A stretch of DNA of 64,000 bases from Verrucomicrobiota bacterium JB022 (GCA_030673845.1 JAUTCQ010000002.1:1-64000); one strand, 5' to 3'; positions 15,480 to 25,608 are shown, numbered from the stretch's first letter. Translations and numbers: made by a program. Notes: generated by a model from the sequence alone, not told the origin.

Positions 15480-16655
15480 ATGAGTGGAATTTCACACCGC
15501 TTTGTGGCGGAACACGTGCGCGATCTGCCACGTTCCGGCATCCGTGACTTTTTTGCGCTGGTCCAGCAAATGCCGCAGGCCATCTCCCTCGGCATTGGTG
15601 AACCGGACTTCGTAACGCCTTGGAACATCCGCGAAGCCGCGATTTATTCGCTGGAGCGCGGTCGCACCAGCTATACCGACAATCTGGGCCTGCTCGCCCT
15701 GCGCCGTACCATCGCCGATTACGTGGCGAAGGTCTACGGCATGCAGTACCATGGCGACAAGGAAGTGCTCGTGGGCATCGGCGTGAGCGAGGTGCTCGAC
15801 ACGGCCCTGCGCGCCACGCTCAATGCGGGCGACAAGGTGCTGTATCACCAGCCCTGCTACGTCAGCTACTCGCCCAGCATCCAGCTTGCGCGCGCCGTGC
15901 CGGTGCCGATCCAGTGCAAGGCCGAGCACAATTTTGCCCTGCAGGTGGAAGACCTCGAAGCCGCCTGGCAGCCTGGTACCAAGGCCATCATTCTCAACTT
16001 CCCGACCAACCCGACCGGCGGCGTCATGAGCCGCGAGGAGACGGAGAAGATCGCGAAGTTCTGCGTGGAGAAAGACCTGCTCGTCTTCAGCGACGAGATC
16101 TACGCCGAGCTGACCTACGAGGGCCAGCACGTGAGCATCGCCACCTTCCCCGGCATGCAGGAGCGCACCATCTTCCTCCACGGCCTCTCCAAGGCCTGGG
16201 CGATGACGGGCTTCCGCATCGGCTATGCCTGTGCGCCCCAGCCAATTATCGAGGCCATGATGAAGGTGCACCAGTACAGCATCATGTCGGTCTCGATCTT
16301 CACGCAAGAGGCCGCCGTGGAGGCGCTCAAGCGCAGCGACGACTCCGTCAACCACATGCGCGACAGCTACCACCGCCGCCGCGACTTCCTCGTGCGCCGC
16401 TTTAACGAGATGGGGCTCACCTGCCACCTCCCGCGCGCCACCTTCTACACCTTCCCCTCGGTCGCCATTACGGGCATGGACGAAAAGACGTTCTGCCAGA
16501 CGCTACTCAAGGAGGAAGAAGTCGCCGTCGTCCCCGGCACTGCCTTCGGGCCTGCGGGCGCCGGCTTTGTGCGCGCCAGCTTCTCGACCAGCTTCGAAAA
16601 GCTGCAGATCGCCGCCGACCGTATCGAGCGCTTCGTCCAGCGCCACACGAAATAG
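15480..16655 (+). CDS. Class I/II PLP-dependent aminotransferase
   Basis: A fold-type I aminotransferase of 391 residues. Landmarks: SLGIGEPDF near the N-terminus, the pyridine-ring region FPTNPTGGVMS, DEIYAEL, the Schiff-base Lys in HGLSKAW (Lys238) and FRIGYA. The best fit is the aspartate/aromatic aminotransferase subgroup often paired with an Lrp-type regulator (PatA-like); the amino acid substrate cannot be fixed from sequence. Likely cotranscribed with the regulator upstream. Confidence 0.88.
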   Translation: MSGISHRFVAEHVRDLPRSGIRDFFALVQQMPQAISLGIGEPDFVTPWNIREAAIYSLERGRTSYTDNLGLLALRRTIADYVAKVYGMQYHGDKEVLVGIGVSEVLDTALRATLNAGDKVLYHQPCYVSYSPSIQLARAVPVPIQCKAEHNFALQVEDLEAAWQPGTKAIILNFPTNPTGGVMSREETEKIAKFCVEKDLLVFSDEIYAELTYEGQHVSIATFPGMQERTIFLHGLSKAWAMTGFRIGYACAPQPIIEAMMKVHQYSIMSVSIFTQEAAVEALKRSDDSVNHMRDSYHRRRDFLVRRFNEMGLTCHLPRATFYTFPSVAITGMDEKTFCQTLLKEEEVAVVPGTAFGPAGAGFVRASFSTSFEKLQIAADRIERFVQRHTK

Positions 16656-16685
16656 CCGTTCGTTCCTTCCAACAGGAGATTCACG

Positions 16686-18104
16686 ATGTCCCTACCACGT
16701 ACCGTCGCCCTCGTGGGGCGCCCCAATGTCGGCAAGAGCCGCCTCTTCAACCGACTGGCGCGGAAACGCGTGGCCATCGTGCACGACCAGGCAGGCGTCA
16801 CTCGCGACGTTAACGCCATCCGCGTCGACAACGATTACATGTTGCTCGATACGGGTGGCATCGGCCTCGTGCCGGAGATGTCGCTCAAGGCCCTCGTCTC
16901 GGCCGCAGAAGAGCAAGTGTGGCTGGCCCTGGAAACGGCTGGCCTCATCTGCTTCGTCGTCGACGCCCGCGAAGGCTTCACCTCGATGGACGAGGTGATC
17001 GCCGAGCGCCTGCGCCAGGCCAACAAGCCTGTGCTGCTCGTGGTCAACAAGGTCGACGGCGAAGAACATGTCGACCGCGTGGACGACTTCTCGCGCCTCG
17101 GCTTTGCGAAAGAGGTGATGGTCTCGGCCGAGCACGGCTACAACGAAGAAGAGCTGCGCGAAGCCATTTTCGGCATCATCGGGCCCGCCCCGGAGAAGGT
17201 GATCGACCCGGTGGAAGCCGCCAAGGGCGAACGCGTGAGCATCGCCTTCGTCGGTCGCCCCAACGTCGGCAAATCTTCGCTCTGCAATGCCCTGTTGGAG
17301 GCCGAACGTATGGTGGTGAGCGAAGTCCCCGGCACCACGCGCGACTCGGTGGAGCTGGACCTTGATTACCATACCAAGAGCGGCAACTCCTGGCCCTTCC
17401 GCCTGATCGACACGGCAGGCTTGCGCCGCAAGGGCCGCCTCGATTCGCCGGTCGAATACTTTTCGACCCTGCGCACGCGCGACGCGATCGAGCGCGCCGA
17501 CATCGTCTTCCTCGTCATCGACGCGGAGGAGGGGGTGAGCAAGCAGGACAAGCAACTCGCTGGTGAAGTCGTCGACTCCGGCAAGCTCGTGGCCGTCGTG
17601 ATCAACAAGTGGGATCTGGCGATGGAAAAGTTCAACGAAGCCGAGTCCGAAGCGGAAGGCGTCACCGGCTACAAGGACGAGCGTGAGTTCCGCGAAAAAT
17701 ATGCCGCCGCGGCCCTGAAGGAGCTCTTCTTCCTGCCCGACAGCCCCGTGCTCTTCGTCTCGGCCAAGACCGGCTACGCCAACGAGCGGATCCTGCGCAC
17801 CGCGCGCGGCCTCTGGGAGAAGTCGGCCCGCCAGCTGCCTACGCCCAAGCTCAACCAGCTGATCGACCGCCTGCAAAAGGCTCGTGAGCCCCGCGTCATT
17901 GGCGGTAAGCGCTTCCGCATCTACTACGCCGTGCAGGTCGACAACCGGCCGTTCCTCTTCCGCCTCTTCTGCAACCGCGCGACCAAGCTCGAAGACAGCT
18001 ACTACCGCTATCTGCGCAACGCCATCATGCGCGAATTCGACCTCGCGGGCTGCCCGATCAAGTTCGACCTGCGCGGCAAGGAAGTGCGCTACGCCAAGCC
18101 CTAG
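16686..18104 (+). CDS. der: Ribosome biogenesis GTPase Der
   Basis: Essential double GTPase that helps assemble the 50S ribosomal subunit. Two tandem G domains are visible, each with a P-loop in GRPNVGKS (near residues 11-18 and 195-202), a DTGG or DTAG G3 motif, and NKVD/NKWD for G4. A C-terminal KH-like domain follows (GGKRFRIYYAVQV). The length of 472 residues is normal; the linker between the domains is acidic as usual. Sits 30 bases after the aminotransferase gene. Confidence 0.97.
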   Translation: MSLPRTVALVGRPNVGKSRLFNRLARKRVAIVHDQAGVTRDVNAIRVDNDYMLLDTGGIGLVPEMSLKALVSAAEEQVWLALETAGLICFVVDAREGFTSMDEVIAERLRQANKPVLLVVNKVDGEEHVDRVDDFSRLGFAKEVMVSAEHGYNEEELREAIFGIIGPAPEKVIDPVEAAKGERVSIAFVGRPNVGKSSLCNALLEAERMVVSEVPGTTRDSVELDLDYHTKSGNSWPFRLIDTAGLRRKGRLDSPVEYFSTLRTRDAIERADIVFLVIDAEEGVSKQDKQLAGEVVDSGKLVAVVINKWDLAMEKFNEAESEAEGVTGYKDEREFREKYAAAALKELFFLPDSPVLFVSAKTGYANERILRTARGLWEKSARQLPTPKLNQLIDRLQKAREPRVIGGKRFRIYYAVQVDNRPFLFRLFCNRATKLEDSYYRYLRNAIMREFDLAGCPIKFDLRGKEVRYAKP

Positions 18105-18175
18105 TAGGCGCTTTTCTTTACGTTCGCAGGCGTTATTGGGTTGCCGTGAGCGTGCGGGGGGCTATCCACCATAGC

Positions 18176-20731
18176 ATGTCTAAGCTGTCGCTGTGGTGCG
18201 CGCTCTTTTGTGCGGGCGTAAGTGCTGTGTGGTCTGCTCCCACCAAGGTGGCGGACGGCGTGTGGACCGAGCCCGAGCTGCCCGCCTGGGTGGTGGCGCC
18301 CGCCGCGCCCCAGGCCCCGGACGACCTGAGCGACGACACCACCGGCCTCCACCAGCTCGTGGTCGACTCGCAGGTGCGTGTCGAGGGCCAGGAAGAATAC
18401 GCCTACCGCGCCTATCTGCTGACCAACGACCGGGGCGTCGAGCAAAACGGAGACGTCCAATTCTCGTTCGACCCCTATTACCAGGAGCTGTTTCTGCATC
18501 GCCTGCAGATCCGGCGGGGTGACGAGGTGATCGACCTGTTGCCCACGCAGAAGTTCTTCGTCTCGGTGCAGGAAGGCTCGCGCGAATATCTCACCTACGA
18601 CAACTCCGTCACCGTGGAGGCGCTGCTCAACCAGGTGCAAGTGGGCGACATCGTGGAATACGCCTACCGCATCGTGGGCGAAAATCCCGTGACGCAAGGC
18701 CGCTACGGCGAATGGTGGTCGCAGACTTTCAGCGTGCCGGTCGAATACGCCCGGGTCCGCACCCTCTGGCCGGCTGACCGGGGTGAGCTAAATTGGCGCC
18801 TGCATGGGCCCGACGTGGGCATTGAGCTGGAGCAGGACAAGCTGCCCAGCGGCGAAACCGTTTACGGCTGGGAGCAAGGCCGCACCCCGCTCGTCGTCTA
18901 CGAAGAAGATACGCCTTACGACTACGACCCGCGCACCTACGTGCAGTTCAGCGACTGGCCCGACTGGCCGAGCGTCTCGCGTTGGGCGGAGAATTTGATC
19001 GACTGGGAAGCTCCGCTGCCCGACACGCTCCAGCCGCTGCTGGCCGAGTGGCGTAAGCTCCCGAACGAAGAGGCCAAGGTCGCCGCCGCCCTCAGTTGGG
19101 TGCAGCGCGAGATCCGTTACGTGGCCATCCCGATGGGGGAACACAACTACCGCCCTTACCCCGTCGAGACCATCGTCGAGCGCCGCTTTGGCGACTGCAA
19201 GGACAAGTCGCAACTGCTCACCCGCCTGCTCTGGGAGCTGGGTATTGATGCCGTGCCCGTCTTGGTCGACACCTCCGCCGGTTCGCTCGTCAAAGGCTAC
19301 CTGCCGGGCCCCGGCGCGTTTGACCATGTGATCACCCATGTGCAAGGCAAGGACCGCGAATACTGGGTCGACCCCACCTCCTACGCGGTCGAAGGGCCGC
19401 TGACCAAGGCCTGGTGCCCCGATTACGGCTGGGGCCTGCCGATCCGTGGCAACAGCGAGCTGGTGCGCGTGCCGGGGCAGGGCGGGGAAGCCTGGAAGAG
19501 CGTCTCGATTGAGACTTATGTGATGGATGACTACGGCACCGACATCCGCCTGAGCGTCCAGACGATCTTCGACGGGCAGTCCGCGCTCCAGATGGCGAAC
19601 CGTATGAAGGGGCAGACTCTCAGCGAGCTGGGCGACGACTACCTCAACTACTACGCCGACTCTTTCCCTGAGATTACTGCCGACCGCCTGCCGGAAGTCT
19701 CGGAGATCCGCGCCGACGGCACGGTGGAGATCACCGAAGCCTATACCATTCAAAACGCCTGGCAGCCCAGCGAAGACGAAACCGTGATTACGGTGCAGTT
19801 TTATCCGTCTTACCTGGCCGACCACCTCTTTCTCTCGAATCAGCGCATCCGCAAATCGCCGATGGAGCTGAGTTATCCGCTCAACGTCGAGCAGCGCATC
19901 ACGCTCGTGATGCCGGAGGCGGGCGATTTCCCGGCGGAGGAGGAAAAGATCGAGACCAAGTGGTTCGAATACTCTGCCACCGTCAAGCCCGTGGGCAGCG
20001 ACGTGCGGATCGTCTACGCCTACCGCAACCTCGTCGACCGCGTGGAGGCCGACGACATGGCCGAATACCGCAAGGCCCTCACCCGGGTCCAGAACTCGCT
20101 CGGCTATCCCATCCAGTATGCCACCGGTGGTACGAGGGTGGCCGAAGGCGCGGCCTGGCACGAAAAGTTTTATTGGCCTGCGGTTACCGGCTGGTTCGTC
20201 GGCGGCGTCATGGGTTTTGGACTCTTTTTGTGGCTTATTTTACGCCGTAAAGTCCCCCCACTGCCCCCAATCGACCCAGAGCAGGATGGGATCACCAGTT
20301 GGCTGATCCTTGTCTCCATCGGCGTGATCGTGCGCCCCTTCATCATCGCGGCGACTATGATCACAACTGCTGATGCGCTGTTTTGGGAGAATATCTGGGT
20401 CCTTGCCTCGCCAGACAGCCCGCAGCATGTGCCTGCATTCGGTATGCTTCTCGCAGCCGAGGGCTTCATCAACTTCCTCATGATCTGGCTCTCGCTGGCG
20501 CTGATCGTGACGTTCTTTTGCCGACGGGCGGTTACACGCTGGCTCTACCCCACGGTGGTGCTGTCCAACCTCGTGGTGTTGCTGGCCGATGCTGCCGTCG
20601 TGCAGGCCCTGCTCGGTGAGTATGCCGATGCGAGTGACTCCCTGCCCAGTCCGGCGGGCGCTGTCTTCGGAGTCGTTTTCTCGATCTATATGATCGTCTC
20701 AACTCGCGCCAAATCCACCTTCCGGCGTTGA
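18176..20731 (+). CDS. DUF3857 and transglutaminase-like membrane protein
   Basis: An exported 851-residue protein. A signal peptide (LSLWCALFCAGVSAVWSA) leads into a DUF3857 region (VRVEGQEEYAYRAYLLTNDR; YDNSVTVEALLNQVQVGD) and then a transglutaminase-like core with the catalytic Cys in RRFGDCKDKSQ (about Cys341) and a His in FDHVITHV. The C-terminal 200 residues carry four or five hydrophobic segments. Many Bacteroidota and Verrucomicrobiota genomes have such proteins; their substrates are unknown. The ATG used is the one directly before the signal peptide. Confidence 0.85.
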   Translation: MSKLSLWCALFCAGVSAVWSAPTKVADGVWTEPELPAWVVAPAAPQAPDDLSDDTTGLHQLVVDSQVRVEGQEEYAYRAYLLTNDRGVEQNGDVQFSFDPYYQELFLHRLQIRRGDEVIDLLPTQKFFVSVQEGSREYLTYDNSVTVEALLNQVQVGDIVEYAYRIVGENPVTQGRYGEWWSQTFSVPVEYARVRTLWPADRGELNWRLHGPDVGIELEQDKLPSGETVYGWEQGRTPLVVYEEDTPYDYDPRTYVQFSDWPDWPSVSRWAENLIDWEAPLPDTLQPLLAEWRKLPNEEAKVAAALSWVQREIRYVAIPMGEHNYRPYPVETIVERRFGDCKDKSQLLTRLLWELGIDAVPVLVDTSAGSLVKGYLPGPGAFDHVITHVQGKDREYWVDPTSYAVEGPLTKAWCPDYGWGLPIRGNSELVRVPGQGGEAWKSVSIETYVMDDYGTDIRLSVQTIFDGQSALQMANRMKGQTLSELGDDYLNYYADSFPEITADRLPEVSEIRADGTVEITEAYTIQNAWQPSEDETVITVQFYPSYLADHLFLSNQRIRKSPMELSYPLNVEQRITLVMPEAGDFPAEEEKIETKWFEYSATVKPVGSDVRIVYAYRNLVDRVEADDMAEYRKALTRVQNSLGYPIQYATGGTRVAEGAAWHEKFYWPAVTGWFVGGVMGFGLFLWLILRRKVPPLPPIDPEQDGITSWLILVSIGVIVRPFIIAATMITTADALFWENIWVLASPDSPQHVPAFGMLLAAEGFINFLMIWLSLALIVTFFCRRAVTRWLYPTVVLSNLVVLLADAAVVQALLGEYADASDSLPSPAGAVFGVVFSIYMIVSTRAKSTFRR

Positions 20732-20753
20732 CGTAGCCGGGCGGGGCTGGCAG

Positions 20754-21806
20754 GTGGGTTGTTTCGCCTTGGCTCCCAAACCCGAATTTACCGTTTTGAA
20801 GCGCGCACGCATTGTCTTTTTTGGCTCCGACGAGATTTCGCTGCCCCTCCTGCAGCACCTCGTCGAGGCCCAGCAGGAACAGGCCGAACTGGTCGCCGTG
20901 TTCACCCAGCCCGACCGGCGGACCGGTCGCGGCATGAAGCTGCAGGCCAATGCGATCAAGCAGTGGGCGGAGGCGCGCGGCATCCCCGTGCTGCAGCCCG
21001 AAAAGCCCGGCCCGGAGGAAGCCAACTGGCTGCGCGAGCAACAGATCGACCTCGCCTTGGTCATGGCCTACGGGCACATCCTGAAGCAGGCCCACCTCGA
21101 CGCCCCCCGCTTGGGCATGCTCAATTTCCACGCCTCGCTGCTGCCTCGGCTGCGTGGCGCCTCGCCCATCCACACCGCGCTGGCCACGGGAGAGGGCGAG
21201 ACAGGGGTCACTCTCATGCGGGTGATCCGCAAGATGGATGCGGGCCCGGCCCTCGATCAGGAGCGTGTGGCGATCACGGGCGAAGACACCACCGGCACGC
21301 TCTGGGACAAGTTGGCCGCCGCGTGCGTGCCGTTGCTGGAGCGCAACCTGCCGACCGTGCTCGCCGGCGAGGCCCGGTTTACGGACCAGGACGAGGCGCA
21401 AGCCACCTACTGTCGCATCATTTTCAAGACCGATGCGCACCTCGACTTCACGCGCCCGGCGACGGAACTGGAGCGGCGGGTGCGCGCCTTCCAGCCTTGG
21501 CCGGGCACCGCCTTTGAACATGCGGGGCAAGAAGTGAAAGTCGGCGCGGTGCGGCTGCTCGATACCACTTCCAGCGGCACACCGGGCGAGATTTCGCAGA
21601 CCGACGGCCAGCTTGTGGTGCAGTGTGGGGTGGGGCGCCTTGAGCTGCGCGAGCTGCAGCGCCCTGGCGGCAAGATGCTGCCTGCCGACGCCTTTCTGCG
21701 CGGCTTCGACCTGCCCAGCGGCACGGTGCTCGCCAGCCGCGAGATGGACCCGCTCGTCGCTCCACGCCCCTTCAGGTATGTCGACCGCCGTCCGGTGATC
21801 GCCTGA
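20754..21806 (+). CDS. fmt: Methionyl-tRNA formyltransferase
   Basis: Formylates initiator Met-tRNA with 10-formyl-tetrahydrofolate. The N-terminal formyltransferase domain shows ARIVFFGSDEISLPLL, QPDRRTGRGMKL, and the active-site region MLNFHASLLPRLRGASPIH with MDAGP. A C-terminal OB-like domain follows (FQPWPGTAF). No ATG is available at the right place. The GTG used adds about 14 residues before the family start; a TTG at 20796 giving LKRARIVFFG would match the usual length better. No peptide deformylase gene is adjacent. Confidence 0.93.
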   Translation: MGCFALAPKPEFTVLKRARIVFFGSDEISLPLLQHLVEAQQEQAELVAVFTQPDRRTGRGMKLQANAIKQWAEARGIPVLQPEKPGPEEANWLREQQIDLALVMAYGHILKQAHLDAPRLGMLNFHASLLPRLRGASPIHTALATGEGETGVTLMRVIRKMDAGPALDQERVAITGEDTTGTLWDKLAAACVPLLERNLPTVLAGEARFTDQDEAQATYCRIIFKTDAHLDFTRPATELERRVRAFQPWPGTAFEHAGQEVKVGAVRLLDTTSSGTPGEISQTDGQLVVQCGVGRLELRELQRPGGKMLPADAFLRGFDLPSGTVLASREMDPLVAPRPFRYVDRRPVIA

Positions 21807-21856
21807 GGGCATTCTGGTAGCAGGTTTTCCGCTAGGCCATTGACCACCGGGAGTTG

Positions 21857-22486
21857 ATGCGCCAAGCTGCTGGGATGAAATGGCTTTGGTTCGTCGGGGC
21901 GGCGTGGGCTACCGTCTCCGCCTCCAGTGTAGCGTGGGCGCAATCGTCGTCCTACAATGTCAATCAGCAGGTTGCGCGGCTAACGGCCGATGTGCAGCGC
22001 CTGCAGCAGCAGCTTGGCTCTCTCAACATTGCGGTGGAGCAGTTGCAGCGCGAAAACGCCACCCTGCGGCAAGAGCTGCAGCAGCGCGACACGGCCACCT
22101 CCGAGATGGCCAATGCCTACGTGACCACGGCCCAGCTCAACCGCGCGCTGAGCGAGCTGCGTAGCCAAATGATTGCGGCCAACGAGTCGCAGAAGTCGGT
22201 CATCATCCGCGAAGTGACGGCCGAGATCAACTCGCTGGCCAAGCAGACGCAGACCGCGCTCGACGCCATGGCCCGCGCCGGTGCCTCCCGCCCGCAGACG
22301 AGCGCGCCGGTTACCTTCAGCGACGATTTCCCGAAGTCCGGCGTCTCCTACACGGTCAAAGGCGGGGACAGCCTCGGCAAGATCGCGCGCGAGAACAAGT
22401 CGCGCGTGGACTGGATCCGCAACGCCAACCGCCTCGCTTCGGACATCATTTACCCCGGGCAGGAACTCTTCATTCCGCAGCAATAG
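21857..22486 (+). CDS. LysM-domain periplasmic protein with coiled coil
   Basis: An exported protein of 209 residues. A signal peptide (KWLWFVGAAWATVSASSVAWA) is followed by a Gln/Leu-rich coiled coil (about residues 45-90) and a C-terminal LysM motif (YTVKGGDSLGKIARENKSRV through YPGQELFIPQ) that should bind peptidoglycan. It is probably a cell-envelope structural or scaffold protein. An in-frame ATG six codons later also leads into the signal peptide. parB starts 10 bases downstream. Confidence 0.8.
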   Translation: MRQAAGMKWLWFVGAAWATVSASSVAWAQSSSYNVNQQVARLTADVQRLQQQLGSLNIAVEQLQRENATLRQELQQRDTATSEMANAYVTTAQLNRALSELRSQMIAANESQKSVIIREVTAEINSLAKQTQTALDAMARAGASRPQTSAPVTFSDDFPKSGVSYTVKGGDSLGKIARENKSRVDWIRNANRLASDIIYPGQELFIPQQ

Positions 22487-22495
22487 TTTTACACC

Positions 22496-23422
22496 ATGTC
22501 GACTGCCAAGAAACGCCTGGGCCGCGGCCTCGGTAGCCTGATCAGCGGCGGCATCGCCGTCACCCAACCCTCCACGCCGGCGGCGGCCGAAATCGCCAAG
22601 GTCGAGCAGGAGGCCCCGCGTGCGATCCCCACCGGCCTGATGGAGATCGCCATCGAGCAGGTCGAGCCCAACCCGCACCAGCCCCGCAAGGAGTTCGACG
22701 AGGAGCTGCTCGAAGAGCTGGCGGAGAGCATCCGCAGCGAAGGCCTGTTGCAGCCCATCGTGGTGCGTCGCGTCGGCAGCATGTTCCAGCTCATCGCGGG
22801 CGAACGTCGTTGGCGCGCCTGCAAGCTGGTGGGCATGAAGCGCATCCCCGCGCGTGTGATGGAAGTCAGCGAAGCCTCCAGTGCGGTGCTTTCATTGATC
22901 GAAAATCTTCAGCGGGCCGACCTCAACCCGCTCGAAGAAGCCGTCGGCTACGCCAGCCTGATGCGCGACTTCGACCTCACGCAAGAAGCGGTGGCCGAGC
23001 GCCTGGGCAAGGGCCGCGCCACGATCGCCAATTCCCTCCGCCTGCTCCAGCTCGACCGCGAGATCCAGGGCTACCTCGCCCGCGGCCTCATCTCGGTCGG
23101 CCACGCGAAGGCCCTGCTGGGCGTGGAAGATACCGATGAGCGCATCTGGCTGGCCCGCCATGTGATCGAGCGCAGCCTCAGTGTGCGGCAGACGGAAAAC
23201 CTGGTGCAGCAACAGCGTCAGCGCCGCACTACGGCCCCGCGCGAAAAGGGCGTTACTGCCGCCGAAGCCGCTGCGGTCGAGAGCTTCCAGAAAGAGATCG
23301 CCTCCTACCTCAACACGCAGGTGCAGCTGAAGCACCACGCGCGCAAGGGCCGGATCGTGATCGACTATTACGGCAACGACGACTTGCGCCGCATTCTTGA
23401 GCGGATGGGGATTCAGGGCTAA
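22496..23422 (+). CDS. parB: Chromosome partitioning protein ParB
   Basis: A centromere-binding CTPase of the ParB/Spo0J family, 308 residues. The N-terminus has the ParA-stimulating KKRLGRGLGSLIS, followed by the nucleotide and DNA-binding core: PNPHQPRKEF, the GERRWRACKL box, ENLQRADLNPLEEA, and the helix-turn-helix around LGKGRATIANSLRLL. A C-terminal dimerisation region follows. parA, usually directly upstream, is not here; a LysM protein gene takes its place. No clear parS site was noticed in the window. Confidence 0.95.
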   Translation: MSTAKKRLGRGLGSLISGGIAVTQPSTPAAAEIAKVEQEAPRAIPTGLMEIAIEQVEPNPHQPRKEFDEELLEELAESIRSEGLLQPIVVRRVGSMFQLIAGERRWRACKLVGMKRIPARVMEVSEASSAVLSLIENLQRADLNPLEEAVGYASLMRDFDLTQEAVAERLGKGRATIANSLRLLQLDREIQGYLARGLISVGHAKALLGVEDTDERIWLARHVIERSLSVRQTENLVQQQRQRRTTAPREKGVTAAEAAAVESFQKEIASYLNTQVQLKHHARKGRIVIDYYGNDDLRRILERMGIQG

Positions 23423-23432
23423 ACTGGCCCAC

Positions 23433-25511
23433 ATGTCGTGGGCTTACCGCTACTCCTTCCCGCTCTTTGGCCCGCTGGCCGTCTCCCTGGCCGCACAAGC
23501 GCCTTTGGCCGACCGGGTCTACGAGCTCGAAGCGGTAGAAGTGACCTCACCCACCGGCCTGGCGCAAAACGTCAACGCCGTGCCGCAGTCGATCGACGCA
23601 GTGGGTCCGCAATCGGCGTCTCTGATGTCGCCCACGTGGGTCGGGGAGATGCTCAACACGTTGCCCGGCGTGCTCTTTGTCCAGTTGCGCGGGCCCATCG
23701 ATGCGCCATCCGTGCGGCTGCCGGTTTCCTATGAAAACACGCAGATGTATTTGCAGGACGGCGTGCCCCTGCAGTCGCCCATCAGCTACAATCACGCGGC
23801 GTTTGCCTACTCGGGTGCGTTGACCTCGCTGGGCGGCGTCGAGGTGCTCAAGGGGCCGGGCACCGCCCTGCACGGGTCGGACGCCTTTGGCGCGGTGATC
23901 AACGTCAAGAGCCTCGCGCCCACGGGGACGCCTAGCGGCAGCTTCCGGCTCGCGGGCGGCTCCTACGGGCTCTTCGAAGCGCGCACCGAGGTATCGGACG
24001 GCCTCGGCGGCGGCCATAGCTACCGGGTGGCGCTCTCCACCGCACAGGAAGACGGCTGGCGCGACATGACGGGCTGGTGGCGTCACCAGGCGATCGTGCG
24101 GCATCGTTGGGCCAATGACCGCACTCAGGTAGATACGTTTATCACGGCGACCGATTTCGACAGCGAGATGGCTGGCACGCATACCCCCGAGTCTTATGCC
24201 GAGAATCCACGTGGCGATGCCTTCGACCCGGCCGTGCCGCGCGACAAGGCGCACGAAACCGCGAAATACCTGCGCCTGCACAGCGAGGTGACGCACCGCC
24301 TCGACAATATCTTCACCCTGCAGGTGACGCCCTACCTGCGCTGGATCGACTCCGACTACATGGTGACGTGGGAGCCCGCAACGCTGCCCGAAGTCTCCGA
24401 CGACACCGAGACGCTGGGCCTGCTCGCCCGCCTTTATGCCGACTGGTCGCCCCGCAGCCAGACGGTGTTGGGTTTCGATGTCGAGCAGACCGATTTTGCG
24501 ACCTCGACCCTCCAGACCTTGCCGACGGTCGAGGTGTGGGGCGACGTTTACCCGCAAGGGCTGCACTACGATTATGAGGTCGATTACCGCAACCTCGCGC
24601 CTTACCTCCAGCACACCCAGGATCTTGGAAACAACGTAAAGCTCCTGCTCGGGCTGCGCTACGAAAACGCCCGCTACGTCTACGACAACCATCTGGCGTC
24701 GGGCCAGCAGGATGCGTTTTATCGCCCGGCCGACCGCACCGACCGCTTCGAGGCGGTCAACCCCAAGGCGGGCCTCAACTGGGAATTCTTGCCCGACCGG
24801 CACCTGTATGCGCGCTACGCCCATGGTTTCCGCATTCCCAAGGCAGAATCGCTTTACGCCCTCAACTCGTCGCAGACGGGCTTCTCGCTCGACCCGGAGC
24901 AGATCGACAGCTACGAGCTGGGCTTCAAAGGCGCGCTGACCGAGCGGGTCTATTTCGCCACCTCCGTCTACACCATGCGCAGCCGCGACGGGCTGACCGG
25001 CGTGACAACCCTGGCGGGCGAGATTACGACCAACGCCGGCAAGCGTCGATACGACGGCGTGGAGGCTCAGATCGCCTGGCGCGCGCGGGACAACCTGACG
25101 CTGACGCTCGCCGGCGCGGTGCAGGGGAGCGAGATCCTGCAAGACCAGCCCGACGGCGAAGACCCGCGCGGGGTGAACGGCAAGACCCCCCATTACCAGC
25201 CCGCGCGCTCGGGCCATGTGGGCCTGCAATGGTGGCCCGAGGTGCTGGAGCGGCGCCTGATGGTGGGCCTCGGCCTGCAATACCTCGGCCCGTGGTGGAT
25301 CGACGACCAGAACACCGCCCGCACCGATGACGAATACTTGGTCGACCTTCGCCTGCGTTACGCGTTCGCCTCCGGCTGGGCCGTCACGGGCAAGGTGCTC
25401 AACCTGCTCGACCGCGAGTTCCCGATTGCGGCGCACGATTCCGGTTACGGGCCGCGCTTTCGCCCGGTCGACGCCCAGCGTGCGAGCGTGGGGCTGGAGA
25501 GGGCATGGTGA
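23433..25511 (+). CDS. TonB-dependent outer membrane receptor
   Basis: An outer-membrane active-transport channel of 692 residues with a signal peptide (PLFGPLAVSLAAQA). The plug domain runs through VGEMLNTLPGVL, VYLQDGVPL-like and GVEVLKGPGTALHGSDAFGA motifs. A beta-barrel with alternating aromatic strands fills the rest (YARYAHGFRIPKAESLY, a final strand RASVGLERAW). The substrate is unknown; siderophore, cobalamin or oligosaccharide are possible and no riboswitch or Fur-like box was recognised. Its start lies 10 bases after parB, but shared function is unlikely. Confidence 0.93.
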   Translation: MSWAYRYSFPLFGPLAVSLAAQAPLADRVYELEAVEVTSPTGLAQNVNAVPQSIDAVGPQSASLMSPTWVGEMLNTLPGVLFVQLRGPIDAPSVRLPVSYENTQMYLQDGVPLQSPISYNHAAFAYSGALTSLGGVEVLKGPGTALHGSDAFGAVINVKSLAPTGTPSGSFRLAGGSYGLFEARTEVSDGLGGGHSYRVALSTAQEDGWRDMTGWWRHQAIVRHRWANDRTQVDTFITATDFDSEMAGTHTPESYAENPRGDAFDPAVPRDKAHETAKYLRLHSEVTHRLDNIFTLQVTPYLRWIDSDYMVTWEPATLPEVSDDTETLGLLARLYADWSPRSQTVLGFDVEQTDFATSTLQTLPTVEVWGDVYPQGLHYDYEVDYRNLAPYLQHTQDLGNNVKLLLGLRYENARYVYDNHLASGQQDAFYRPADRTDRFEAVNPKAGLNWEFLPDRHLYARYAHGFRIPKAESLYALNSSQTGFSLDPEQIDSYELGFKGALTERVYFATSVYTMRSRDGLTGVTTLAGEITTNAGKRRYDGVEAQIAWRARDNLTLTLAGAVQGSEILQDQPDGEDPRGVNGKTPHYQPARSGHVGLQWWPEVLERRLMVGLGLQYLGPWWIDDQNTARTDDEYLVDLRLRYAFASGWAVTGKVLNLLDREFPIAAHDSGYGPRFRPVDAQRASVGLERAW

Positions 25512-25608
25512 AAAGGGCGTTGGAAAGGCGGGCGATCACCGGGGATTTGTCCTTGCCAAGGGGCGGTGACCTTCGCAGGCTACTAGGTTTTCCCGATATA
25601 CCCAGCCC

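Noticed and set aside
22496..23422. A parS site near parB
   Set aside because: No palindrome close to the usual parS consensus was noticed around the gene; not claimed without a motif search.
23547..25436. Long minus-strand frame across the TonB receptor
   Set aside because: Antisense shadow of a strongly supported gene, with His/Arg/Gly-rich composition typical of such shadows.
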